This document shows, one piece after another, positions 49,705 through 62,800 of a stretch of DNA of 64,000 nt; position 1 is the stretch's first letter, and each line of letters starts with the position of its first letter. A program made the translations under genes and the position numbers. This stretch comes from Lingula anatina (taxonomy: Eukaryota > Brachiopoda > Lingulata > Lingulida > Lingulidae): positions 396,032 through 460,031 of the forward strand of contig NW_019774125.1 in assembly GCF_001039355.2 (NCBI RefSeq), given 5' to 3'. Under the pieces are notes generated by a model that was not told the origin of the DNA, did not search any database, and saw nothing but the letters and a program-made list of their open reading frames with translations.

Positions 49705-52700
49705 ATGGCGAGTTCTGAGCGATGGCGCCTGCTTGTATTTCAGTTTCTGTGTATAACGTGTTCGCTGAGGGTAACCCTGTCAGCGAACAAGCTACTACTT
49801 CTACTCGTGGACGGCATGAGATGGGATTACGCCGACAGAGAGAACCTATCTGCCTTCAAACAGATAGAAATGCAAGGTGCCCGCGCGACGAAAATGCGAC
49901 CGAATTTTCCGAGCTCATCTTATCCCAATTATTATTCTATTATGACAGGTATGTAACGTTCTTTATGACTGTGCGTGATTTTGCATAATGGTTATTATAT
50001 TTAGGAATCCGTGCATGAAAGCATCATCTACCTGTAGTCGTTGCCTGGTGATCGTTGTGCTACTAGATACTGCGTGATATTACAGGTAGAAAAATGCACC
50101 TCCCGCTTTAATTATTATTAGCCACATGTATGATGTATCCGGTTATGAGTCTTTTCGCAAACGTCTTGAGTCATTCTTGACTGCACCTGTGACAGTATGC
50201 ACTTTTTTTAAACCATGAAATGCAGATGGCGTTAAGTGTTCATGTGTATACAGGATGTCTTTCACTCTTTATTTCATTTTTTTTCAATGAATTTTGCTTT
50301 GGGCAAAAATTAGGGTATTTTGCTTAGAAATACGTGTCTGTAATCTAGAATGGAGTACATAAGGGAACGTATGTGCAGGGACCAAATAAATCTGACCTAG
50401 AAACTTATAGACCCAATTAATGTGCACAGGTACCTGTCAGTGTGAAAAACAGGATTACCTCAGTATACAGTATTATTGGTCCTAAATTATTTGTTGCAAA
50501 ACATTAATTACACATACTGTACATTTTTAGAAAGCCAGTACTTTAAGCTAAGTAAAGGTGTCTTTTTGAATTGTAAAATTTGAAAACTTTTTAGTGATGA
50601 GCTTTGATGATTATCAAATTTATATATCTGGTAACAAAAGAGGGCAGATAAGGCGAAAGTGCTTGATACCAATTATAGTAAGATGATCTTAACAGATGCA
50701 TTTTCAATTTAATCTATGTATTTATTAAACAAGATCAACACGGTGATTATGACAATTCTTTAAATGGTTTATTCCTTGTTTCAGGTTTACACTGTGAGAA
50801 CCATGGCATAGTGTCCAACTGTATGTATGATGCACACAAAAATGAAACATTTGACATGGGCAGGAACCCAGAGTCCCATGATTCAATCTGGTGGGAGGAT
50901 GCTGAACCATTGTGGATTGGTGCTGTGAGACAGGTGAGTAAAGGAGATATTAGGATTTACTCCCTGGTCAGCAGGTGTCTCCTTTTTCAGCATTGGTACC
51001 CGATCAAATTTAACTTGGTCTGTTCCATATCTTAACTAATTATGTTCTGGCATATTTAGATCCAGATACTGAGATATTTATATGTATATAGGTCCAAAGC
51101 TGCTTTAGTGTAACATATTTGTTTTATCTTAGCCATTAAAACACACTGCATGTTTTTTATGTCAAGGGTTTATTGAGAATTAAACTGAAGGGGCACATTA
51201 ATTCTTCCCCGCTACCCTCTTCCCTCCAGAAAAGAAATGATTTGTTCTTTCCGTCAAACATTTTGTTCATGACAGTATTCAAATGCTCAATGGCTCAAAG
51301 AGATGTATAAAACAAAACATGTTTTTTCCCTAAAGATCTGTATGTAAACAAGTTAAAATTTGGAAGTGCTTTAAAATTAATCTTATGTGGGAAGATAATT
51401 GATTTTTCCTCAAGTAAAAAAAAAACAAAACAGATTTCTCTTTTACTTACTAACAAATGATTGCTCAGCCTGTTCATTTGGTACAGATTCAAGTTTGTTC
51501 AGTATACTTATACATTTGACCTTTGTGCACACAATTTCTGTTTTAAACAGCGCAAGAAAAGCTTTCTTTTATCCTGGCCAACATGTAATGTCAGTATACA
51601 TGGACGCAAGCCCTCCGTGTGTAGGGAGTATTCTGCAGAACCTTTACAAAATGGCGCCAGCCTGAAAGAAGACCTTAAGGAGGCTGTAGCTTCACTGAGG
51701 AATAATTCAGCAGATTTTGTGGGTAGGTGTAAGTTTGTTATCCCAGCTAGACTTCTAATACATGTAGCATGTCAAATATTTGTTTGCTCAGTGAATTTAC
51801 TTTCTTTGTTGAAAAGAATTATTGACAAGTCTTTGTTGTGATGTGTTTCAGGTGTCTTCTTTGGTTCAGTTGACCATCTTGGACATCTGTATGGCCCTAA
51901 TGGCACTAAGTTGAATTCTATCCTAAAGGAGTTAGATGGTGCAGTAGCTGAACTTTTGAACATTACAAGCGACATGAGGGAAACCTTGAATATTATCATA
52001 CTGGCCGATCATGGTGAGTAGTTTTTTTTTTTGTGGAATGTTTCTAAAAACATTGGGTTTTTGATTATTTTTCTCATCTGTCTATCAGCCATCTTTTGCA
52101 AATGTACGGTACTTGTGTATGTGATTTGAATGTAACTGTTTTGAACAGCAGTGAACAAGATATATGTATGCCTTTCAAAGTCATACAGTTGTAATCCTGT
52201 AATGCCATTTGTAATTTGTCAACTTGGTTAAAAAATAACCAAGTAATTTAAAAAAGTATAAAAAATATATAAATTTCCCATGGTTCTTATTTGGTATTTT
52301 TAGAGGTGTGAGCATCTGCAGGATTTCTGTGAAATAACTGTACAGAAGAATAAGCTGAAGACTCTCTCATGTACTTGAATAATTAAAACTGCAACAAGAA
52401 TGGTGTCCTGAGCAGATAACAATATTGCTTTTCAGTTCTTGCCACATTTCATTGATCATGGAGTTAATTACCCTTACGAAAAAGTCCTATAGGATCCTAT
52501 AGGAAATTGGCCCTAACTTTTTCGTTAGGGTAACAAAGATATAGTAGGAATGCAACAATTAATATAAGTAATAAAAAAATTATGATAGGATGTATAGTCA
52601 AGCATGGATGTTTTTGATAACTGGTCATGATCATATTCTGTGAAAACATTCACACCCTCCATGGATCTCATATTGCAGGTATATAATCTGATTTGGTTCC

Positions 52701-55700
52701 AGGAATGACATCCTTCACTAAGGCTATAAACTTGACCGAGAGGATGGACTTGAGTGACCTGGTCAGTTTTCCCATCAAGGGCTCATTAGATGTTGGTGCA
52801 AATGTAGAAATTTGGCCAGAAATACATGTAGATCCAGCAGAGGTAAGTCAGATGACCAGTTATATCTTTTTTGCCAGGTAAGAATTTAACCAGTTGATCA
52901 ATTACTTGGTTACTGTAAAACTGTCTTTTGTGTAGAGTGAAAGTCAGAATTCCTGTTCTCCACTGTTTTGGTTTTTGTAAGGACACCTTCTTCGATCATG
53001 ATCTAAGCTATATATATATAGTAGGTGTTGATTTAGCCTCCTAAATTGCTTCAAGAGGCATCCAAAGCTTAAAAAGTTGAACTCCTACAAGAACCTGAAA
53101 ATACAAGAAAGCAATCATATCACAAATCCTCATTCTTCAATATTTTGATTTTTTTTTTCAGTTAGTGAAAAAGTTGAACAGCGGCTCATTGGAGGAGAGA
53201 CATTTTACAGCTTACCAAAAGGAAGATATTCTGGAGCCTTTCTTTTATAATATTGTAATATTTTTATAATATTGTAATATTTTCAGTTGGTTTTATTTTC
53301 AGTTAGTGAACAAGTTGAACAATGACTCATGGGGGGAGAGAAATTTTACAGCTTACCTGAAAAAGGATATTCCAGAGCGTTTCTTTTATAAAAATCACAG
53401 ACGGATTGCTCCAGTTGTCGTCATGGCAGATATTGGCTACTATATCAATTCGGTATGATTTACAGTGAAGAATAAAACATGAATTCTTTCTAGACATTCA
53501 TAGAATATGTTGAAAACCATATTTTATTATGAATATATGTAAGATTACCTTGGCTTTAAATGGAAAACTATTAATTGTCTCAATATACATGTAAAGTTGA
53601 TATTATGATATGTAATTCTAATGATAACTTTTGGAGGGTCTTCCTATAAGTGATCTTATGACTGCATTCCCACAGATTTTTAGATCAATCTATCCCTGTG
53701 GGGAGTCTCGCTAGATTGGTGTCAGCTTAGCTGGCTTAAATGTCTGTCCTAGCTGCCTACTAAAGGCTGTAAGGGGGTAATTGGCTTACGTGCACGCTCG
53801 GCTGACAGCAATTTAGCGTGGACCCCCAGGGAGTTAGGTTGATCCAGATGGATCGATCTAAATCTGTGGGAACCCAGTCTATGATACCAGTTGAGCTGAG
53901 TGTGGTCAGGAAGGAACCTTTTACACTGAGTACATATGATTGATGCCTAGTAAAATGGACATTGATTTTGTTCTTTATTTCAGTTTGCATCTCCAAATTT
54001 GCCAACTTTTAATGACACAGATGAACATAATAAAACTGTTGTTCGGAATTTGGGAGGATATCATGGGTATGACAACACAGAAAGTGATATGCATGCCATC
54101 TTTTATGCCATAGGACCCAGTAAGTTATCCCAAAAGAAGTTTGGGTGATTGGGGGGTGAGGGGGCTGAACCTTCAACTACAACTCTTGCAAAACTTGATT
54201 CATTTCCACTCCCAGTAATTAATTTACAAAAAGAGAAAGACCACATCCCCCTTCTTTCCAAGGATTTTAAGCCCCCATAATTAATCATTTTGAACATGAA
54301 CACTGATAGGGGCAATTATAGAATGTAGACATTGTATGTTAGACTGTTTGTCAACACTTCAGATTTTAACGCCAACTCTAAAGTGGATCTCATCAATAAC
54401 ACAGACGTGTATCAGGTAATGTGTAAGATACTTGGGATAGAAGCAGCAGCTAATAATGGATCCTGGGCAGCTATGAGAACTTTGACCATGTTTGACCAGC
54501 TGACTACATCAACATCGCCACCCGAGAGTACAACTTCATCAGTATCTTCAACTTTGTCTCCAACCTTACACCCGCAGAGTGAGTATATATTATGATAATT
54601 GTCATAAATTGTCATTTTATTAATATGGAATTAATCTGTTTAGAGTAATCAAAAGTGCCCAGGGCTCCCCTCCCCTCCTCCCCTCTTTTGTTTTTCAAGC
54701 AAAGTGGTTGTTTAATTTATGAGCCCTATCTCAGGCTTCGTTCACATGCAATGTCTATTTTCTAAATTCTATTTTCTATTCGCGCTATCTTATGATCACG
54801 GTCTGTATCCTGAATATCCTGCCTCGTAATTACTGGCAGCGCGAGCCAGTTACTTATAGTAACTGGCTCGCGCTGCCAGTAATTACGCCGCGGGATATTC
54901 GGGGCACAGACCTTGATCATAAGACATACCGCGAATAGAAAATAGAATTTAGAAAATAGACATTGCATGTGAACAAAGCCTCAAAGTGAAAAGAAAAGAA
55001 TAAAATACTGGGTTGGGGCGTCTTAAGTGCTCTGTACGTATTTCTTTTATGAAATATTTAAAAATATTTAAAAATGAAAAAAAAAATATTTGAAAATAAA
55101 AAATAAATATATTTAAAAATATTGTCACACCAATTTACAGCAGAAATCTATGTTTCAGGTGGTGGAGTCAATGCTGGTTTTGTAATATTAGGACTGTTGA
55201 TTGTAGTGGTACTGGTTATTGTAGGAGTGTGTATTTGCAAAAAGTGAGTACTTGATATCTATCAGTGTATTTTAAAGAAATAAAAATTATTGACCATAAG
55301 CCATGAAAAAGTACCTGATTGCATTTTTTGTCATTCTTAAACAGATTTTTTTTTTTTGCTTAAAGCACGCAACTTGCCTTCATGTTGGCTTTTGAGGCTT
55401 ACATTTTTGTCAACATCATTTGACTATAATTCATGCCACAAGCCAATCAGAGACATTAGAAAATGAAAAAGTGTGACAAATTTCTAAATATTTATTTTTA
55501 AAAAATTTAAAAATTATTTATTTTAATCAAAATTTTTTCAGCTCTGGGCAGATTTTTATGCACTATTTTTACGCAATGGCTTCAGTTTAATAATTATTGC
55601 TTGGCTTGTTTTATGGTGATGACCTGTTGTCATGGTAACACTATACCTTCTTTTCCAGATATCGAAAAAGAGAATATGATGATCTTGCTTATCTGAAAAA

Positions 55701-55746
55701 CGATTTCTCTTTTTCGAGGACAGAATATACAGACAGGGACCTATAA
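49705..55746 (+). CDS. ENPP6: ENPP6-like phosphodiesterase 1, 519 aa
   Basis: Ectoenzyme that, in vertebrates, cleaves choline head groups (lysophosphatidylcholine, glycerophosphocholine). Ten exons join in frame: 49705-49948, 50785-50933, 51551-51722, 51852-52013, 52703-52842, 53303-53452, 53984-54119, 54363-54578, 55141-55243, 55659-55746. Signal peptide 1-26. Metal Asp36 in LVDGMRWDY, FPSSSYPNYY with Ser72 as predicted nucleophile (Ser, as in ENPP6, not the Thr of most ENPPs), SVDHLGHLYGP, LADHGM and YHGYDN supply the other zinc ligands. After a Ser/Thr-rich stalk comes a membrane helix (VILGLLIVVVLVIVGVCIC) and a 34-residue cytoplasmic tail, where the mammalian enzyme has a GPI anchor. 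Two AGs 18 nt apart can open exon 9. Poly(A) signals follow at 56005 and 57843. Confidence 0.9.
52468..52533. mobile_element. 66-bp palindromic MITE in ENPP intron
   Basis: TTACCCTTACGAAAAAGT at the left and ACTTTTTCGTTAGGGTAA at the right, with a smaller TCCTATAGGATCCTATAGGA palindrome inside. Confidence 0.75.
53162..53251 (+). pseudogene. Decayed duplicate of ENPP6-like exon 6
   Basis: After an AG acceptor it reads LVKKLNSGSLEERHFTAY, paralleling LVNKLNNDSWGERNFTAY of the true exon at 53303, then breaks off after FFYN, where the true exon continues. No donor and a stop soon after. It is a partial tandem exon copy 141 bp upstream. Confidence 0.88.
53667..53872. mobile_element. Foldback MITE in ENPP intron (best-preserved ends)
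   Basis: TTCCCACAGATTTTTAGATC at the left, GATCTAAATCTGTGGGAA at the right. The interior GACAGCAATTTAGCGTGGAC and CTGTAAGGGGGTAATTGG define the family. Confidence 0.85.
54733..54981. mobile_element. 249-bp foldback element, near-perfect hairpin
   Basis: Starts AGGCTTCGTTCACATGCAAT and ends with its complement. Arms of about 120 bp pair almost throughout around a 3-nt centre at 54855-54857 (GCCAGTTACT / AGTAACTGGC). No coding content; unrelated to the GATCGATC family. Confidence 0.88.
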
Positions 55747-58700
55747 AGGAGCAATATTTTCACCCACTGGAGGAGGTTATTTCTTCCTGGGAATATTGGA
55801 GCATTCTTAATTTATTTATGTATTCATTTATTTTGTCTCTGCCAGAAGAGAGGATGTTTTTCTTGGTGAAGGTCACTGTTCTTGTGGAAAATATTTTCTT
55901 AATCTACTTCTTATCTAGGTCATTTTTGCAGTCATATATGCCAGATTGATACTGTTGTAGAGCTAAGACAAAATTTTGTTGATAGTTTTAAAAAATAATT
56001 TGACAAATAAACATTGCAGCAAACAGTAAGGGTTTTGTACAATTATAATTTAAGTATTTTTAAGCTGAACCTTGTTTCATGATAATAAAATGTATGTCTA
56101 TTTGGGGAAAAGGAATCTCATAGTAATCTATCACTTCATGAAGAGCCACAGAAATAAGATTTTACATTGGGGAAAACTATTTTTATAAATGTCAGTCATT
56201 TGTTAATGTCTTTCTTCTTAACAATTTCTTTTTTCAGTTGATTCATTTGCAATTAGTGTAAATCTTTGTTTATTGGAATGATGCTTATTTTATTAAGGGT
56301 TGGCTTAATTTTTTTTTCTCTTGATTGTGGACAAAAGTGGGTTTAGATGTATACTGTACATTATTCAGCAAACAAATTATTTTACCAATTAAGTGTTTAG
56401 AATATACGGCATCTTTTACAAACATTCCAAGATGAGGTGGTATGTGTTGATAGTGATTAAATGAAGTTGTTGTTTTGTTCAAAGATGAGCTAGATTAAAA
56501 GTTGATATTTATACTCCTTATTTTCAGGACCATTTTTGGAGCTTGTGAGCATATAAGTTACCTTGGCCTGTGATAAGTATGTGTATTTTTATTCTTTATG
56601 GGTGAATCCTGGGATTTTTGTGGATTCAGGGAATATGTTTTAACATGATAATGTACATTTATGCATATACATGTTCCCCAGCACTCAGCACCCTGAGATA
56701 AATAATAACTTCCAAAAGAGCTCCTTTTCATAGCATGCGGAAGTTTTAACTGATAATTTTGTATTGGAACCTTATTATCAATGACTCACATATGCAGTTT
56801 ATAGAAATATTCCGATGGTCTTGTGAGGGGAACCAGATTAGCTACTGTTTCATGGCCAAGGATAATTATTATTGTCATATATCATATAGAATATCACATC
56901 TTTAAATCTTATGTGATATTACTAGCAGTAGCAACATTTTATTGTCATTATCAGAATTATCCAAGAAAAAGAGATGAATGTACAGCTTGGGGTGATAATT
57001 ATTGATATGCATTAGGGTGTTAATTATTGATATGCATTATTATTACTATTCATATTTCATTAATTGCTACATTTGCTTGCCAAGATAAGAATCTCATGCT
57101 CAGTTTCCTATTTATTTAATTATGATGGCTATAAGCTTTTGTATGTTGGTATATTATATTTCAGTGATATGCATATATTTATGTCTTGCTCACTGTCACA
57201 CTCTAGACTGCCATCAAACAATTAATCAAGTTGATCAGCTATTTATTTGCTTAATTATCTTATGAATTTGATGATGTATTTATTTGGTATTTTTACTTTT
57301 TTTTTTTTTTTTTTTTTTTTGCCTTTCTCAAGCTTCGGTGCACGAAGTAATTGCTGAGATATTCCATAATCAAGACAATGGAATTTGATGATTATCGAAG
57401 TTCAAGTAATTTGAAAAAAATTATTTCCTTTATGTTGTTTTAAAAAGCTGTCAAAGCCATTAATTTACATCTGTTGCCTGCTCAAGATCAGAGGTGATGT
57501 GAGGGGGGAAACCTGTTGTCAGAAGTCAAATTGTTCAGAATGATTTGGGGCCAAAACTTAATACACTAAAACTTGTAGTCTTTACACATTTTTGTGTATC
57601 TACTAAGATGTTGCCATAGATGTCTAAGATGTCTCCATTATCTCAGAAAGTTTGTTTTTGTTTTATTTTTGGATGTGTGTAATGCTTTTGTAATACTTGG
57701 GACAAATATATTATTGACCTTTGTCACAGTTTAAACTTATATATATTTGTGCATCTTATATATTGATGAATGATAAGATATTTATTTATTTGCAAAACAT
57801 TTCATTGTATCCTGCGTTATTTTTATTAATGTAAGGGATAAGAATAAAACTTCTTAAAGGTGAAATATGTTATGTTTCTGTTACATGGTGAAATCCCTCA
57901 GGTCTCATTTTTTTTCATGACGCCAGTTGTGGGTTAAGCTCTATACGTCCTCAAACTCCCACACGCCCCCCCCCCTTTTCCAGGTAATTTTTCATGAGTC
58001 TCGGAGTAATCACTGGGGAAAAAATGAACCTGCATCGAGACGCCTCCACACCTATGGATCCCCGAATCGGTACATCCCCTCCCTGTAAAATTATCGTAAT
58101 ACGCGCAGCCGGACTCTCCCCCACCGATACTTCCCTTCGTCGTCTCTCCCAGTCATCGAAAAAAAGTGAACAATTGTCTCAAGGCCATACATAATTGTCA
58201 AACAATTGCGATCTACCCAGTTTTTTTTCTCTTATGTTTTCCAATGTATGGGTATTGGTGTGGTAAGCGGGAAAACTTACAATTGATCCAGAGAAAAACT
58301 TAACTGCTCTTAATTCGCCCAAACTGTGGATTTTCTTTCCCTTTAAAAGTATTTGAAAAAGAAAAAAAAAAGAATATCAACTCTGACATTTTGTTGCTGT
58401 GCTCGTTAAACACGTTTAGAAACAAAAATAGAAATTACTTCCACCGACTCTATTATTGGAATGTCGTTTCCGGTCAGCCGAAAAGGCTTTAAAACGGCAG
58501 CTTTTTCCATTTTCTGGGTGTAAACGTTGGCCATTTATCCTTCCCTACAGTGCTCAAAACGAAATTTCACCGTTGTATTTCTTTAATTTATCGTATTTGC
58601 TCAGGTTTAGGGGTATAATAATTTGCTGTCTACTCGCTGATATGCATTAAAAATTGCTAATTTACTTACCTTCTGCAAAAGCAAAAGATTGATTTTTCAA

Positions 58701-59790
58701 CAAATACAATTATTAATTGAGAGTGGGCATAATCTGCAAACCCCAGGCACTGTTGAAGTACGAAGAAAAGGCCTACAGGTACTTCTTAACAAATGAAAAA
58801 AAGGTAGAACTGCATGCGAAGTTGCCACGAAACACTGCCTCCCCGTTTTAGTGACCTTTTTCTCACGACTTTTCTAAAAAATGTCACTTTTGAGTCCCAG
58901 ATAGGCGTACTTTTGAAAAAAAATTAGGCCTACAATAAATAAAACACCAACATTTTAATGAGAGTTGCGTTTTGGGTGGAACATTTTAACCAAAGGGAAT
59001 CTTTTCTGCAGGGGAGTAACAGTTCAGAGGTGATATGAAGAAAAAAAAAGCAAGGGAACAAACTTATGATAATATGTTTACCAACAGCCTACTGTATACG
59101 AACTTGTGACATATGGACCCTGAGATTTCAGTGTTTGTTCTGAAACGTGTTCGACCTAGCTAGGCCAATATACAGTATATATAGTCTCTACAAAAATGTC
59201 GATTTGAATGATTAATAGGCCGAGCAATGTGTTTTTTATTATGTTTTGCATATATTATTATTGAGGATTTTGAAAAAAATTCAAAGTTCTAGGAGACTTG
59301 CAACATTGCAAACTTTTGAAGCAGATTAATTAATTTTCGCGTTTTGTTCACCGCTTTCGAAATATCAGAACAGGACCCTAAAATATAGAAACGAATTTTT
59401 TATATCAGTCATTTGGCTCCTAAACAACTTTTATATATTTATTTATTTATTTATTTTTCAATGGGGATCGGGCTGGGGATTCACTTAATTGGCATGACTG
59501 TTCGGCCAAAATTCTGTCCACGTTTCAAGGGTCTAACACGTAGGCAATAAAGAGTTTCTCCATTAAAAATGAAGAAAGTAAAAAAAAAAGTCAAAATAAA
59601 GATCGTTCTTAGCAAGGTCATGTGTAATAACCTTTAAATACATATACTGTATTTATCAAAACTTATCCAATAGTACGGTATTTTCATACGACACCACAAA
59701 AAATAAATCTGAATCAACGCCACCCAAGGCACGCTTACTGCACATGCGCCAACATGCCCTTCTTGACTCTTGACCCCATTTCCCTCTCAT
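55747..59790. other. ENPP 3' UTR and intergenic
   Basis: Candidate poly(A) signals at 56005, 56086 and 57843. A 24-nt T run at 57297. Pyrimidine-rich and A-rich DNA to 59790. Frames at 57994-58194 and 58456-58650 have no splice or family support. Confidence 0.5.
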
Positions 59791-59835
59791 GACCTGACCT
59801 AATTCATGTAAAGAAATAGAAACAAGACAACACGA

Positions 59836-62800
59836 ATGGCGACTTGTGATCGATGGCGCCTGCTTGTTTTTCAGTTTCTGTGTATATCTTGTTCGTTGAG
59901 GGTAACCCTGTCAGCGAACAAGCTACTACTTCTACTCGTGGACGGCATGAGATGGGATTACGCCGACAGAGAGAACCTACCTGCCTTCAAACAGATAGAA
60001 ATACAAGGTGCCCGCGCGACGAAAATGCGACCCAATTTTCCGAGCTCATCTTATCCCAATTATTATTCCATTATGACAGGTATGTTAAGTTATTAATCCC
60101 TCTCTGTGGCTTTGCAGGTTGGACAGTTGTGTTAATTATTGAATCTAGGAATTGTTATAATCTTTAATTATTATTATTATTATTATTCCACTGTACTTAG
60201 TAATGAAACGAAAGTTATGTGACCCTGCGTGCAACCAACCATGTGGGAAAAGTTGCACTAATCTAATTAGTATTCATGTGTCTGCACTCGGGAATTCATG
60301 CATCACTCCCTCTAGATACACAGTGCCCCCTTTTCGCAAACACCAAGTATACCGGTAGATATCTACCTGTGACATTGTGCAAGCCTTTTATTTTATTTAT
60401 TTACTTTTTTTTCACAAAGACCTTAATTATCAGCTGCCACATGGACATACATGGTATGCGTAGTACAGATTCTATGTGGGCATTGCTTTTGCCTCAATTA
60501 CAATAGGTTCTCACACTGTGGGTAAGACCTCATTCCACTCTGAATATCATGAAATACTACCTAAAGATATTTTTACATAAAAATACCCTTTTTTCTGCAC
60601 CCCAAATTACATTTATCTTGAACTCAAAAGAATGTTTCTGCTGATATCAAGATCTGTGGAAGAGAAATGTTTTTGCAGCTGCAACAGAGGTGAGCATGTA
60701 GTTTTTGGTATTTTAATTGGTATTTAGTAACACCTGGAAATTCCTGGTTCTTTAGCCTAACTTAGGCAACACAATTAAGTCTCTGTCCTCTACCTCTAGA
60801 TCAGGGTTGTTAATTATCAAGATTAAAATTCGTTGCACAAAATAAAAACAGCCTTTTAAGCAGAAATGAAAATAGGATGACCAAGGTTAACAAAATAACA
60901 TGAAATTTCCTTTTGATTTCTCTTAATCCATACAGGCATGCTGTCTGCAATGTTTGTCATTGTTTTTTCTGTGACAACATTTATGTAATGACAGACCTGC
61001 AGAAATGGCAGAAATGAGAGTGAATTCTATACAGAATATTGTTAAGATCAATGTGAAACATGCATGCAACATATGTTTGCCATTTAAAGTCCTGTGTTTG
61101 TGTAGTTCTCCATCTCCTTTTTTGCTTTTTAAATCTTTATGTGCAAGTGTCGAAGTCTTTTGCCTCTTTCTCTCTCTCTCTCTCTCTCATTGTGTGGTAT
61201 GTAATATATCTGTCTGTCTGACTGACTGCCATATGAACCAATTCCTTGTTTCAGGTTTACATTGTGAGAACCATGGCATGGTATCCAACTTCATGTATGA
61301 TTTAGTCAAAAATGAAACATTTGACATTGGCAACAACCCAGAGTCTTATGATTCATTCTGGTGGGAAGATGCTGAACCATTATGGATTGGCGTTGAGAGA
61401 CAGGTAAGTGAAGGAGATGTGGGGATTCACTCACTGAGTCTAGTGTCTCGATCCTTTGTCGGTAAGACTGCGTTCCCATAAACCCATCATGCTAACTAGA
61501 GTGATCTAACTCTAATGGGCTTCTCACTAAACTGCTTTCAGTGTCATCAAACTAGTATTTTCTATTGTCCTGTATGTTAACTTGTCTGCCAATGTTTATC
61601 AATGNTTGGGATTCACTCACTGAGTGTGGTGTCTCCTTTGTCGGTAAGACTGCGTTCCCATAAACCCATCATGCTAGCTAGAGTGATCTAACTCTTATGG
61701 GCTTCTCACTAAAGTGCTTTCAGAGTCATCAAACTAGTGTTTTCTTTTGTCCTGTATGTTAATTGTCTGTCAATGTTTATCAATGTTTTTACACCATTTA
61801 TCAAAATGTGACAAAGTATGTTATGCACATATCAACCTGTTACTTTGGGACAGGTCCAAATGTCTAAAAATTTTAGCTTCTTCTGCACAATTTCTGTTTT
61901 TTTACAGGGCAAGAAAAGTTTTCTTTTATCCTGGCCAACATGTAATGTCACCATACATCAGTACAAACCCTCCGTGTGTAGGGAGTGGTCACAAGAACCT
62001 TTACAAAATGGCGCCAGCCTGAAAGAAGACCTTAAGGAGGCTGTAGCTTCACTGAGGAATAATTCAGCAGATTTTGTGGGTAGGTGTAAGGTTGTACGCA
62101 TAGACTATCATGTCAAAAGTTTGTTTGCTCAGTATGGAGTAGGTAACAATCTTTGTCAAAGGGAGTTATCAGATATTTTGGAGATATTTTTTTGGGGGGG
62201 GCAGTTTGCTTTTAAATTAAGCTTCATTGATTCAGAAGCAGTTATGTGATGATTTTCAAAGTTGCAGATACAAGAAAAAGTGAGATAAAGATGAAAAGGG
62301 ATTTATTTTTAAAAAAGTAAAAAAAAAAAAAAAGGATTAGTCATATCTAATTTTGATAGTCTTTTGTACATGTTGATTGTGTTTGTTTTGTATTTCAGGT
62401 GTGTATTATGGTTCAATTGACCATTTTGGACATCTGTACGGCCCTGATGGGAGGGAGTTAAACACCGCCTTACGGGAGTTAGATGGTGCAGTAGCTGAAC
62501 TTTTGAACATCACAAGTGACATGAGGGAAAATTTGAATATTATCATACTGGCAGATCACGGTGAGTAGAAATTTTGTGAAATTTTACTTAAATCCTTTGG
62601 GTATTTGATGACTCTTTCTCTTATTTCTGTCTGTCTGTATTTCATGGTAAATATAGCTCTTTATAACTGAAACACCTTATCCGAGTTGCTTCTAGGTATG
62701 ACTTTGGTTGGTGAGGTTGTTAACTTGACCCAGAGGATGGACTTGAGTGACCTGGATAGTTTTCCCATCAAGGGCTCATTAAACAATGGTGCAAATGTAG

